A stretch of 64,000 bases of DNA from Epiperipatus broadwayi (Eukaryota; Onychophora; Udeonychophora; Euonychophora; Peripatidae): positions 5,982,098 to 6,046,097 of the forward strand of contig JAQFVV010000017.1 of NCBI GenBank assembly GCA_028023455.1, written 5' to 3'. The position numbers and the translations under genes were made by a program. Each line of letters opens with the position of its first letter. Positions within the stretch are counted from its first letter, which is position 1. Positions 47,778 through 60,745 of this stretch are shown one piece after another. The notes under the pieces are model-generated. The model made no database searches. It was not told the DNA's origin and saw nothing but the letters and a program-made list of their open reading frames with translations.

Positions 47778-50726
47778 CTACAAAAAAATATTTATTTAAT
47801 GGTAAACATAGACTTTACAAATTATATAAAAATATGACTGCATATAAATACGTACGTGTAAATTAAATATGTCTAATGCGATACTAGCAATAATAAATAA
47901 AATAAAAAATCATAAAATATTAGTTAAACAATAAATTTAGTTTTTAGTTAATATCTAATGTTATATAATTTTCTATTTTATAAATATGTGTGTGCATACA
48001 TACATAAACACAGATATTGTTAAAAATATCAATAATTCTCAAACTATATATACATATTATTAATAAAGTTTAAAACACACAAAAGGATGTAACTCTTTTA
48101 CTTATTATTATCTTTGACATTAATATCATATTAAGCAATGATACTTCTAGTAAAATTAACTAACAGTAAATTCTTATCTGAATGCCTACTTTCCTTAATT
48201 TGAAATATATATATATATTCACAGTTTATTATTCATAGGAAGCACGCACACACAAAATAAATATGTAATGAATCAAAGCACCAATAGCATTTAATAACAA
48301 AAAATTGATAATAATCAAGTTAACAATAAAATAAAAAAAATACAATATTTGCAAATTAATTTTCGGCTAGGGGAAATTAAATATAACTAACGGGTGACCA
48401 TGTCCCATGGTGAAGTGATTACATACAAATTATTTTTTAAGTGACAAGTCAATACTAGTCATAAGCAAAGATCAAATTGAACTTATATAGAAACAAGCGT
48501 CCATGCAGATTCAATTATATTTCCTGATCGTTACCCCCCTCCACCGAATACTTTATTACATTAATGAAATAAATAATCAGCTTGGGTTCGGATGAGAAGC
48601 GACAAACAATAAAATTATTAACAACAACAATAACTTTAATTAAAGAATATAATTATACGATGATGATGAAAATAATAATAATAAATGTATTTAGATATTT
48701 ACAATTAAAAAAATTATATGGCAATCATATGTGAGAGGGAAAAAATCTTTGCATAACTCTTTGAGAATAGCTATAAAAAGTTCAGTTAATTATCTTAAGG
48801 TCTTTGTGAGCTCACATATAGATTTTGTATCTATAAATGTGGCAATATGGTCATTAATCATTAAATTTTAATATCTGCTAGCAATAAAACATTTGAGCTT
48901 CTTTTGGTTCATTCTGTGACAATTTTCCTATGAGAGTTTCCTTTGCAATTTTCTTCTGAGCATTTGAAATAGGTATAATTTATAGAAATACATTTCTACG
49001 GGATAATCACTTTAGATGACTAGTTTTCCTTTTGTAGCAAATTAATGTCAAATATTTCTTCAGCATTGAATAGTGATAAATAGCTCAGCAGAATCAAGGT
49101 TAATTTTGAGGCATTTCTTTGCCTACAGCTCTATATTCAGCTAAAATACTGGAAAGATCAGGGAAAGCATCCTAGAGGATCCTCTACTCCATAAAATATA
49201 CGATATTAATTTTAAAAAATCCTTATAAAATTTTATTGACTTCTATACAATAAAAGACACGATGATGTAGTTACAATTCTTCCCACCAGTTCTTGGAATG
49301 CAGAAAATTTTAGAAAACTTCTGTTGGTTCCCATAGCAACATTTTTTGTTTTAAAAAAATAAAATAATACCACATTTTATCTTTACACTTATTGTTGCCA
49401 TTTTAAAAAAACTTTGATCTTTAGTATTTTGTTATACATAATAATGAAAAATATTCACATAAAAGCAATGCCTGTAAATTCAGATGTGAGGACTACAGTA
49501 TACATACCAAATATATCATAACTGATGAATATATATATATATGAAATAAGATATAAAAATGAGTCAATTTATAAAGAGATATAATGTTGCTTTTTTAAAT
49601 AATAAACTACTTGTATATTCATGTGTTTATATATATTTCATAGCTCTGAAAAAGATTGCTGGTTAATCGAAACCGTAAGATTGATTAATTTGAATAAAAT
49701 AAGTATTGTAACAATAATAAGAAAGGTGGATTTGTTGAATTTTTTATAATTTTATCAATGCATAAAGAAGAATAAATTGATTGATAATACTTCATCATTA
49801 AATTATGAAATAACTATTATTTTTGGTGAACTTAAATGATATGTTGACATTAATTTTTTACACACCACATAAATCAATTATCACAAAATAATCACTAAAA
49901 AAGAAGCTAAAGGCATTAATCATAAAATAATAAATAAATATTAGCTTTTAAATATCTAGGACTAAGAATATATATGAAAAATTATTTCTTCAAAAATATT
50001 AGTATGCACTTTTAATGCCACATATTTAAAAGCCAGTATTTATGTACATGTGATCTAAAACTGTGACCTGTTTAGACTGAAGCTTTACTAAGCCTGCCAA
50101 TAAAGTAATATCTCACCCCTTTAAAATATCGATAATCAGTTGGCTACTCATATACGATCGTAGGGATTAGATGAAAATGGTCAATTATCATCTGGTTAGC
50201 AGATTCGTACAGGGAAGTTGTACCCTTGCAAGTGTCTTAAAGTGACTTCTAGGAAGTTTGAATTATAACCACTAAACATCAAATGATCACCGTTCTTTAT
50301 GCCTTCACAGGCAAAACTCTCCATACAGTAATGCCACTTAGTGCAATCCCTATCTAGTGCCTACTCATCCAATATCCCCAGACACGCTAGAAACTAGTCT
50401 GGGGATATTGGATGAGTAGGCACTAGATACGGATTTTATGTACAAACCTTACTCTGGCTTGCACTGAGTAGCGGTACTGTATGGAGAGGCTTGCCTCTGT
50501 GTAAGTTTGACTTATGAAAAATTCTTATAGTACGTTCGCATGAAGAATTAGTTGTCGAGAAATAATCATTATTTTATGTATGTGTAACATCTCTCCCTCT
50601 AGTTTCCTCATTATTACTACACACACACACAAAAACATGTAAAGCAATTACATAGATTACAATACTATTGAATATATAAAAAAATAAAACATTTATATAA
50701 AAAATGATTTTTCTGTTAAAACTTAC
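47778..50726 (-). other. Intron B-C, about 2.9 kb
   Basis: Mostly AT-rich and featureless. It contains one foldback of the 26.48-kb family at 50307-50504 and a hammerhead-like core at 49644-49673. A slightly GC-richer patch at 48370-48600 (with gggtgaccatgtcccatggtg) is not recognised. Confidence 0.65.
50307..50504. repeat. Foldback family 2, copy 3
   Basis: acaggcaaaactctccatac, agtaatgccacttagtgcaa, tccctatctagtgcctactc, atccaatatccccagac on the left; inverse on the right, ending ctgtatggagaggcttgcct. This copy lacks the tgcaggaa middle of copies 1 and 2, so the arms are shorter but closely matched. It lies about 200 bp from exon B. Confidence 0.85.
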
Positions 50727-50852
50727 AGCTAGAGCTGATCCTATAATACCACCAGCAAAAGCACATGTTCCAAAAATACCAAAAATTGTATTTCTAACAT
50801 TGTCTGGATACCAAGCACCAAGTGTTTTGCTGCAATTTGGCCAGCAAACAGA
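50727..50852 (-). CDS. SLC37-like transporter, exon B (end of TM4 to TM5)
   Basis: 126 nt, 42 codons, phase 0 at both ends. Acceptor TTTTGCAG; donor GTAAGTTTT, a near-consensus site. The peptide begins SVCWPNCSKTLGAWYPDNVR and continues through IFGIFGTCAFAGGIIGSALA. Known SLC37 proteins have W-P-x-V-x-x-x-x-G-N-W-F, a short basic loop, G-x-x-x-G-I-W-x-x-x-x-S-V-G-N-I-L-G-S here, so the W-P, the G-x-W-Y/F and the glycine-rich helix align in register. This is the most diagnostic exon together with exon F. The usual glycine before W-P is cysteine here. The preceding intron is about 10.5 kb and the following one 2.9 kb. Subfamily (A1/A2 against A3) cannot be settled by eye. An open frame continues upstream and downstream of the exon, but the splice sites and homology limit it to these bases. 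Confidence 0.9.
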
Positions 50853-53099
50853 CTGCAAAAGCAGGAATATTTAAATTCATTACAAGTTAGATAAAAAAAA
50901 TGAATTCTAAAATTAATTTCAAAACAAAATTATGTATTTTTAAAATTAAAATTATAAATGGCAACTGAATATAAATTAATATTTATCGGCATGCCTATAG
51001 CGGAAAAGATTTTAACTGAACAGTGAAGCCTTAATTGTTGGGTGATAAAGTTTGATTGATATTCCATTCTTGTTTAACCCTCTATGTAAGAGCTAGTTAC
51101 CCATTAATATTCAATGATTATCTAGATCGCATATGAGCCGACTGAAGCCAGAATGTGAACATATACAGTTAAATAAATCATAATAGTAGTTTAGTGTTAA
51201 AAATGCAAATTAACAGTATGTAAATAAAAGACACATAACACTCATACACCATTTAGAAAGAAAATGGTTAATTTAGGATAAAATTAATTTTACAGGTTAA
51301 TTATAATTAATGTTATACGATGGCTTAAAAGCATTTCTGCTTTAAATGCCAATTATAAAACTCACTTAACATATGAACATATTGGAAGATTTAAAGAAGA
51401 GAACTGTTTCATTATAAATAAAAAATCACATTACTGAGTAATACGTATAAATTAAAAATAGTTGAAAAAATAATATACAGGCACTTGAGGAAATATGGGT
51501 AGAGAAATTTATAAGATTCTCAGTCTCCTCTGACAAAGAATCCAGATGGAAAGAGCAAAGATTCATTTTCAGTCAACAGGAAATGAATTAAATGGTAAAC
51601 CATCATGTAATATTTTATGAAATAAGCAAACATTTAAGTACCAAATAGATTATCTTGAACAAATTTAAGTATTACATTCCATCTGATTCTAGAAGATAAA
51701 ATAAAAAGAATTATTAGATTTCAATCAATTAAAATTTGATTATGAAACATTTTTCATATATGCAACAAGAAATGTTTTTTTTTTCATTTTGTAACTTAGA
51801 TATAGTTGAGTACACTTTCGGTGAGGTCCACAAGAAGCATAGCTCTAGTAGGTTGATGAAATCTGCTGCTCTATTTAAACAGTGAGACAATTATGTAGTT
51901 GCTTTATTCAAATTATAAAAATCTACATATTCTATTGGCTTAATAATTGGACACTGCTTTCTTTCTTGTTATTATGCTCTTATGATTGGCTATAAACCAT
52001 GCCACCTTAACCTTTCTTTTCCTGTCAATAAAAAATAAGAATGTGTAACGAGACTGAATGATGAATCCATTAAAACTCTTCTACGATCTCTAAGTCATAC
52101 TTGGGAAAGGAAATTTCTTTTAAAAAGAAACTTGGTGGTCATTTGCTAAGTTAATATGGTATAGCTTTAATATTAGATTTTATATGTATAAATCTTGAAG
52201 GGAATTGAAAGCGAAAACCATTCAGGAATTTGAAAACAGTAAACTTAACTAATGAGATTGATGTAAGTTTAGAATTCTAGCGGAAGTTGTGAACAACTTC
52301 ATTATATAATAGTAAAAAAAAAAAAGTTGTTAGCATGTGAGAAATTCATAGGAGTATTATAGAAACTCCAAACTCATGGGCGGAAGAACATCAGATGATC
52401 CTTAGCAGATCTTTTTTAATACTATATATATGTTATGAATATTTTATTTTTGAATTGTATACTTTAATAAACTAGCAGAAAAGTTTGGTAGTTATATGTT
52501 GAAACAGTAAGGTCTGCTTTGCAGATCTTCGTTTCACCTTTTCTCACCTACTTCCTACCCTCATACCTTAGTTTGAACCCCAATCTATCATAGTGTGTCT
52601 GTAATACACTTATATACCGAAAATCCCGCCTAATTTTAAACCACGAGCACAATGCTCGTATTATATATATATAACTTATTCCCAAATAAAATATTAGGAA
52701 TTATGTATTTGTTCACATAATTTACATTTATTAAAAAATAAGTTATATAAGTCGTAATTGCGCACACACTATGATATCCATTTTAAAACATATCAAAATT
52801 ATAAATTGTTAGTTATTTTGTTTGGATCTATTTACAAATATATTACCGTCGTAATATATTTTGATTTAAAATAAAATTCAATTAGTAAATATTCGTTTAG
52901 TAGATAGATTCAAATATTACAATTTAAAATAAAATAATTTTCGTTTTATTTAATAAAAATCATCCCAAATATTTCTGTTAAAATAAATGAGGGACAATAG
53001 TTTAATTATATAAGTTTATCTAAAAACAGCAGCTGTCCACTTAAGTTTTCTTTAATTAGTAGCAGTAATTTTAATCAAATCTAATTTTGTAATTCGAAT

Positions 53100-55260
53100 G
53101 TCGACGGGGAAGTTAACAAAAGAAATTAATTAATGTTGAATTCCTTTAGACATTCGGATAGATTTAATTACAGCAGATAAGTCCAATAATTTTGTACGCC
53201 CTAGGACAAATCTATTGTTAAATTTTACTATAAAAAGGATGTTTTTCTTTTGTTCTCCATTCTAAGCTATTCTAAGCTTTCTAAGCTATTCTAAGCTTTC
53301 TAAGCTATTCTAAGCTCTGAAAGGTCTAAGCTTTTAAAGAATTCTGAGTTGTCTAAAAGTTTCTGAGTTGTTCTAAAATTCTAATAATTTGCTAACCTTG
53401 ACATGTCCGAGTAGAGGCGTTTAAGATGGCTATGTCCCATCGGAATAGCCAGCCGCTGCTCCATACCATCAAAAATTTATCACACGGATCCCGAAACTGC
53501 TGCTGCCGCTGCCAAATATGAACATTCCAGATTTTGCTGCTGAATTATAAAACCTGCCGAACATCTACCTGCAAATGCTTCTCCAGAGGTAACCTAAATT
53601 AACCCAAGAGCTTTTGTGATCACTAACTAACATGCTATAGCTATTTAACATTGTTTTCTAATATTTCACAACTTCATTGTGTATTTATTTTGTGTGTTTA
53701 AATATGCTTAACATTTTGCTCTCTATCCTTGGGTTAATATTTTCTATTTATAAAGCTTTCTTTTATTGTATTATGATAATGTGTCAGAATCGTCTTTGAC
53801 CGAGTGAACTATTCCCTCTATTGAAAATAAGACGCCGCTATTAAGGCATATTTTAAATTTATAATTTTCCAATTTTATTGTCTTGCAAATCACTCGTTCA
53901 AGGGCGATTCTTTTCTTTAATGCAATATAATCACATAGTTTAAAATCTACATGCTATTGATTTTAATCTAATATAAGAGTATGTGCGAAGTCAATGATTT
54001 AAATGTGTCCCAAATGCATGATTGCGTATATAAACCTATACTTACTTTTTCAAACCCGCAAGCATGCATTTTCCTATTTTAATTACAGTGTTCTACTTTC
54101 ATTATAAAGTTCGTCATTGACGTCGAGGATGTGCGGACCCTTTTAAATGAATTTCGGGAATTTGATTGGGCATTTCTCTTAATCCGAGTAAAACCCATTT
54201 AGTATGTTTTTATATACACTAGTCCCGTATTGCTGGTACATGAATTGGTTGTTGAGACCGCTTTGTTTTTATTTTCCAAGGATTTCTTTACACGGCAAAG
54301 TCCGTTCTTTCGCTTATTGCAAGTTTCCAGGCAGAGGGTGTTCACAAATGACACCCCTGGGAATTAAACGCAATCGTTACACAGTCGCTAAGTTTCGGCT
54401 GTTTCGTCAAAATACTTTCCTACAGGTTAGCGGCGAGATGCCCTCCGTAATTATTCTGGATTTTCAATATTGTTTCATTTCATATTTATTTTACAAAGCA
54501 TCCGTGACTTAAACGAGTCACACCCTCCAACTTTATAAATTCACTATCAGCAATACTGACCTCCCAATACAAATCTATTATTATTCTCAAATAAATGCTT
54601 TGATCCCATTCCCACGTTTGCTTAGTAAGCTTTAGTCCGCACTATTCTCGAAATCAATAAATATTTTAGAACATTTAATTTCAAATATTGTCTTAAACTT
54701 GTCTATTTACTCAAAGCACCTCGCACATATTCCTATCTCGTCAAGCACATTATCGTAATGCTATTAGCCCGAGGAATAGAATATATCACTCTGTTTTAAA
54801 ACCCTTTTGTCATTACTGAAATATAAATGCCAACAATTACTTAATACGCGTCCCTGTCTCATATAAGCAGACAGTGGCGTTTGATCTATATATTGATATA
54901 AATAAATTGTGTGAAATTATTTTAAACTAAATTTTATCTCTTATTTTATTTGATTCCTATCACTGTCTCGGTATATATATATATATTTTCTGCATTTCTT
55001 TTGTAAATCCATAGACATTAATTAGCCACCCAAACTTATCTTAGTATAGAGTCTTTTGTTTCTCCCTGACCACCAGGCACCGGTAAAAGGTTATACTAGT
55101 TGTAGCATCAGATGCGTTATCACGTAGGTGGCGCTGTGAAATTTGGACTTTAGATTCGAACTTAGTATATCTAGAAGGCAACCCCTCCTAGAATGTTCAG
55201 TTTAGTGTCCGGGATTTGAATTATGCAGTGTGTTAGCGAGATAGACGATTCTGACCGTTA
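53100..55260. other. GC-richer, CpG-containing LTR-like island
   Basis: Compositionally unlike the neighbouring AT-rich intron. It contains ttttgtacgcc (53193), also present in the 15409 LTR, a TATA-like actataaaaagg (53227-53238), a 19-bp tandem repeat just downstream, and a far end gattctgaccgttaca near 55256 that resembles an LTR terminus. A 102-codon plus-strand ORF (54204-54512) has no recognised domain. The whole may be a retroelement LTR plus leader, but I could not define both ends. Confidence 0.45.
53261..53317 (+). repeat. Three tandem 19-bp units
   Basis: TCTAAGCTATTCTAAGCTT repeats at 53261, 53280 and 53299; the last copy ends CTC. Each unit is itself two similar half units (ctaagctat / ctaagcttt). 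It starts about 22 bp after a TATA-like box, so it would lie in the leader of any transcript from that box. Confidence 0.9.
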
Positions 55261-56937
55261 CAATGTTTTAACATATGGAGATAGTCTATTAAGATACATT
55301 CGGAGAAATGCATCAAGTGCAAATATATAGCCTGTTTCTACTTTGAATAATTTTTTTCCAACATCTGAACTATTTGGAAAAGAAATGTATATCCAAGCCA
55401 TTCTGCAAATCTCTTTACTACCTCCAACACCCCTCCCTTACCCTCAAACCCTAAATTTCTCAACCTCCATTAGTTTTAAACATCTCTAAACAAATAAAAA
55501 TACGTATAATCTAACTTTTCCTTAACTTGATAAGCAGATAGTCCCCTTCTCAAATAAATATATAAACAAATATTAAAAATATTTAATAATTTCACAAACT
55601 AAGTTTCAATAAAGTTATTTTTTCTTCACTTTTTAGGCTCTTTATAATTTACAATAAATTCACAGTTAATCTTTTAATTCACGTCCTTTTAATTATTAAA
55701 TATGATACACATTGATTATTTCTATATTTAGCATTTTCCAACCTTTTTACATCTAAGGATTATTTTTCTAATTATGGTAGTTCATTCATTTCCACAGTAT
55801 TTGGTCCAATCGAACTATACAGATATCTGTAATTTTAACACACACATATACAATACCAATGGGAACACATACTTCCTATACAATTCTGAAAGTAAATTAG
55901 TCTGTACACACATATAAAACTAAAACAAATACAGTAAATATCTCTAAATTAATGAACCTAATTATTTATTTTTCCATCTTAGTGCAATAGTTCTATTTAA
56001 TTTATAATCCATGCCTAATTTTTAGAAAAGATTGCTTCCAACTATTAAGCGAGAAGAAGGAATGAGATCTCTGAAAAAGAAAGAACTGTTTTTCAACAAA
56101 ATTTTAGATTTAAACGGAAGAAAAAATTACACTGAATTGGCACAGGAATAGAAGAAAGAAATTATCGCATAAAATAATTTGCATTTTAAGCAACGAAATA
56201 AAAAAGGAAAGGGGTTAAACAATAAAAAGTAAAATACTATTTTAATTCATTATTTTAATTACTGTGATATGAAAATTTTGCATTAGGTGCTGAGCTCAGG
56301 CTTCTGATGGGTTCCACAGGCAATGGACAGTGGAATGACTTTCAAATATGAAGGTCAACTATAAATATCATAAACAATACCTCACCAAGATCTGCAGCCT
56401 TGAAGGATAGGATATTGGTTCATTAAATGGTAATAGTCCTTCTTGGTAACCATGAGTGATCAATTTTTCGGAAGCATTATGGTCATGTTTTCTTTACTGC
56501 ACAGAAATTTATAGCAAGAAAGAAGATTTTATCTTTTTTTGGATTGATCAAAACAAAAGAAGTTATTTGAAATTGTTTGAGCTTTGGGAACTTTCAACTC
56601 TCAAAACTATTTGTACTAACTTAAACATACCGGGTAATTATTACAACAAATGGTATTATGACACAAAATGTTAAACATATCCAAATCTCTACTTTGACAA
56701 TCGGTTCAGATATTCTCATTGGAATATTTTGATATTTAATAATATAAAAATTTAAATAATAATATATGAATGAATAATGTGTTTATTTATTATTTTTATT
56801 TTTTATCAGAATAGTTACTTACATTTACTGTAAAATCAGATATGGTTTCCTTTTTTTTTTGCATTAATTTCTCAATAGCTCATAACATCATCAACTATAA
56901 ATTTGTATTATTTACGGATTTTACTTACTAAAAATTT

Positions 56938-57552
56938 GAATCAGAAGGTAATTACAGCCTAACATGCACTGTAATGTTTTTTTAATACCTCAATGATATT
57001 TTGTTGAGTAAAGATATTCTCAAACCAAGAGACTTTGAAAAGAGCGGTTATCTTATCCTTGTACCTGAATTCATTTATATAGGCCAATCTAAAGCATCTT
57101 GGAATGAGAATGCAAAGGCCTTCCATTAATCACTTTACATCTATTAACTTTATTCTATCTATTAATAATCATCAAATCTTCTTACCTACTGCCTGTTAAT
57201 ATTATGAAATATTATAATCTATGTAATTCTATTTAATATATTAGTGCAGTATTCGTATGTAATTTTAATCAGAAGGTAATTACCCTTTATACACATGCAC
57301 TGTAATACCTCACAATTTTTTTTTTTGAGTACAAAGGGTACTCTTTAAACCAAAGCACAAGATAGAGACTTTGAAAAGAGTGGCCATCTTGTCTTTGTTA
57401 TCTAAATTCACTTAAATAGCCAAACTAAAGCATCTCAAAATGGGAGTGTGAAGACGTTCCATTAATCACTTTAAATCCGTTAACTTTATTCTATCTATTA
57501 AAAATCATAAAACCTTCCAACCTACTGCCTGTTAATATTATGAAATATTAGA
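56938..57552. repeat. Segmental tandem duplication
   Basis: Bases about 56938-57216 and 57268-57552 are direct copies: aatcagaaggtaattac, gcactgtaat, gagactttgaaaagag-gg, aaagcatct, ttccattaatcactttaaat, cctactgcctgttaatatta, tgaaatatta. Differences include small indels and the insertion of a T-run. The unit is about 280 bp and does not look coding. Confidence 0.82.
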
Positions 57553-58399
57553 AAACTACTGCATTGGTAAATTAAATAGAGACTTAGTAAAAATTGCAAA
57601 TCCTTTGATGATAAAGTTGTACATTTAAATAATGGTATTAAAATCTCAAGTAAGATCATACAGTATAAAGTAACAATAGTGGAATATGGTATCCATATCT
57701 TCCACTAATTTAGTATATAAAATGTAAAATTAAATACCAGATGACAGTATATTTACAAACAAACTATCCAAAGTCAGAATTAAAAAATTTGGCTACCATT
57801 GGTTTCACTGTCTTGTAAGATTTTCCAAATGCAAAGGAACATAGAGGTAACAGCGACATCAGTGGTTGTCAAATTTTAATTTTAAATTTTGGCTAGTTTT
57901 TTTAATCCTGAATTTAGTGTAATTTTGTTTATTTTATTGACTAGTTTAGCTTTTGATATTATATATATTGTAACACTTCTGTTACATAGCACACAATAAC
58001 ATAGTGTGTGTGTACAAACATATATAAAACTGAAAGGAAAAGTAGAAACAGACAAAAATTTTGTAGATATTTTGTACATATCACATCACTGGGAATAATA
58101 ACAACTATAAAGGATTAAATAATTCTGAATTTAAAATAGAATTTTATTATAAATTAAACAGTTGAAAAAGATCTAATAAATATTTTCATTGAATTCTGAT
58201 TTTGAAATTCAAAAAACAAGCATGTTAAACTGTATATTAGCTTTGAAATTTTTTAATTAATGCTTGTATACATTTCTCTATTTTTTTTTTAAAAAAAAAT
58301 CTTTCTTTTAAGATATACTGATAATGATAAACGTTCAAAATTGCTTTTGAAAAGATTAGTGATCTTTTTAAAAAGATAAGAAAAAAAACACTGTTTTTA

Positions 58400-58800
58400 A
58401 TTAAATGTGTTTTTATCACCCCAATCCATGACTATAAAAGGGTTGGAGAAAAAGATTAGTTTATTTTGAAAAGTAGCTAGCTGTTAGAGAAGTCCAGTTC
58501 AGAACAGAAAACTACCATGAAGATCTAAGACTGAAAAGGAGGGAAAGTCCGGCAGCTGCTCTATGGTTCACTATGGGAGAGTTTAAATTCACATGGAGAA
58601 AGGGAAACTTCAAGTGTTTCATTCTATAAATGTGTTCTAGAAGACAGTTTGCTTGCCTGAAATATATAAAATCCTGGACAGAAGAAGGATTCTTGCAATT
58701 AACTGATTATACCTTTTCTGATGAGATGATCCTGGACTATACATTTTCGGATAAGATAATTCTGGATTGGCCCCCATCAAGAAAAACCATCAGTTGCTGA
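58400..58800 (+). other. GC-richer patch with TATA-like box
   Basis: It starts with actataaaagggttggaga (58431-) and continues with sequence richer in G and C than its surroundings, including gaaggatt and two related blocks, tgattataccttttctgatg then agatgatcctgg and actatacattttcggataag then ataattctgg. It may be an LTR or SINE-like promoter region. No open frame of note. Confidence 0.35.
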
Positions 58801-59156
58801 ATAAATAATTAAACATATGCTTATGTATGTATAGGCAGAGAAGCACAGATAAATATATATACAGCTGATGCTGCGTAACATTATATATAATGATAATGAA
58901 ATTTTAAATATTTTTTTAGTAAAATGACATTTAAAAAATATAACTCAAAGTGCAAGTAATAATTTTGCTTGGATTAAAAGTAAAGTGTTAATAAAGAAAG
59001 ACATTATAACTAATTAACCTGTGATACTAATATATATAGCTAGAACAATACTAGTTTAAATTTTATTTTGAAAAAAAAAAAAAGAACTTCAAAAACCTTT
59101 TAGATTAGAAACTAAAGGAAAAAGAATAATTTAAAATCTGACTTTAAAGATGTTAT

Positions 59157-59199
<43 letters not shown>
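59157..59199. repeat. (AATC)n microsatellite
   Basis: About eleven uninterrupted AATC units. Confidence 0.95.
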
Positions 59200-59679
59200 T
59201 CATTGTTAGAGTAACCTGTCAAGACTGATTGTATTTTTTTTAAAAGAAAGGAAAGCTTTTATTATTAAATTAGTGAAATTTATGTATATTCAACAAAGAA
59301 TTGACTGCGAAAATAAGTTTTTAGTAATTTTATTTTGACAAATTCAAGTATGGTTAAAAAATGAATTTCATTTATATGTTAGTCAATTATATATATACAT
59401 TTTAATGTAAACCCATTGTGGTATTTTATATCATTTAAAAGTGATAACTAAAATTATTATTTTATAACAATTCAAATATGTCCAGAAATGATATAGCATG
59501 TCTGTGTGTGAATATATATATAGGTGTTTTATATGAACACATATGTAAATCACAATGTAATAACTTAAATTTTGTACATTAATCAAAATCAGAAGGCTTA
59601 AGTGTATAGCATATTACAAAGCCTTTATTTTCATTTTTCTAGTTATTGTTATTAATAAACTTATACATCGTTGTTAAAA

Positions 59680-60129
59680 TTATTCCAGTGACTTAATTCT
59701 AAATGGTTTTTGGATTATATTATGGATTGCATCATCATCTTGATCACTGTAACAGTAAGAGCGTATGTTCTCTGAACTAGATTCAAGCATAATGGTCTGA
59801 TATATAAATGGGGATGTATATTTAGTGCAAGGGAATTCCATTATGACATTGTCCTCATTTTGGTGCGAAGAGAATATTATTTAAAGCCCACACACTACAT
59901 TTTATTTTAGTTTAGTATCTATTAGAATTTCAATTATGGTTGTCCAGTACATTAACGGTGCTAAGTGGCCAGAGCATTGATGATGATCAGCATTTTTATA
60001 TCCCAGCATTATTTTTATGGTTGTATATTCAGATGGACTGGCACTTAAGTTGGTGCATCCCAAATTAATGGTTAAATAATTGCCCGAGCTGGCAAAGGCT
60101 AAATAGTTGGCCTGGTCTTTCAAATCCAA
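59680..60129 (-). pseudogene. Decayed minus-strand ORF, unidentified
   Basis: A single frame is open for 75 codons (60129 down to 59905), has a TAA, 7 codons, a second TAA, then 66 more codons to a stop at 59682-59680. The upper part includes DQANYLAFASSGNYLTINLG and a HHQCSGHLAPLMYWTT stretch; the lower part includes EDNVIMEFPCTK, ESSSENIRSYCYSDQDDDA. The composition is protein-like across the stops, so a coding sequence with two nonsense changes is likelier than chance. I do not recognise the family; a retroelement protein is a reasonable guess. No splice sites link it to the transporter. Confidence 0.4.
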
Positions 60130-60464
60130 TCACAAGACTGTTGATTCATTTTTGATTGCTAATCATTCATGATGATAAATGGTTATTATTTTTGAGTATT
60201 ATTTATACTTATTGATAATACTAGTTGATATATGGTTAATTATACTTATAGTTGCTCTAAGAAATTAACTGGGCTGATCTCTCAGACTGATCTTCAGGTT
60301 ACTCATGCTTTTAAAATATATAACAATACTTATATATTTTTGTAATATCTCTGAAATTTAATATCATTACTTTAATATCTTACTTTATTATTTTAATCTT
60401 ATATCTTTAAATATTTTATCTCTATGCTTATGAATTATTTGAAGTACATTTATTTTGATTGGGA

Positions 60465-60745
60465 TTGATGAGATTCCTTCACTCCAGGAATGACTACCTA
60501 CCTATTCCCCCATCCCCAAAATTTCATTATTTGAAATATCTTTTAAACTGGGGGGGGGGGGATTTGCCATCACCCTTCCTCAGTGAGGCACTAGGATATT
60601 CAAACACTAGATCTAAAATACCAACTCAAGGCAAGCATTTATCTAATAATTAACTATTAAGTATTAATTAGTGTCTGAATATCTTAGCGCCTCACTGAGG
60701 AAAGCGATCAGCTCAAAACCAGTTTGGGAATAGGGATAATTCTAG
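60465..60745. repeat. Foldback with a G-run
   Basis: Left cccttcctcagtgaggcact, aggatattcaaacac pairs with the right gtgtctgaatatcttagcgc, ctcactgaggaaagcgat. Outer cctattcccc/gggaataggg blocks also pair. A run of ten to eleven G (60550-60560) sits beside the left arm. Confidence 0.7.

Noticed and set aside
54204-54512. 102-codon plus-strand ORF in the GC-richer island
   Set aside because: No recognisable domain and lower stop density is expected there from composition. Kept only as part of the island.
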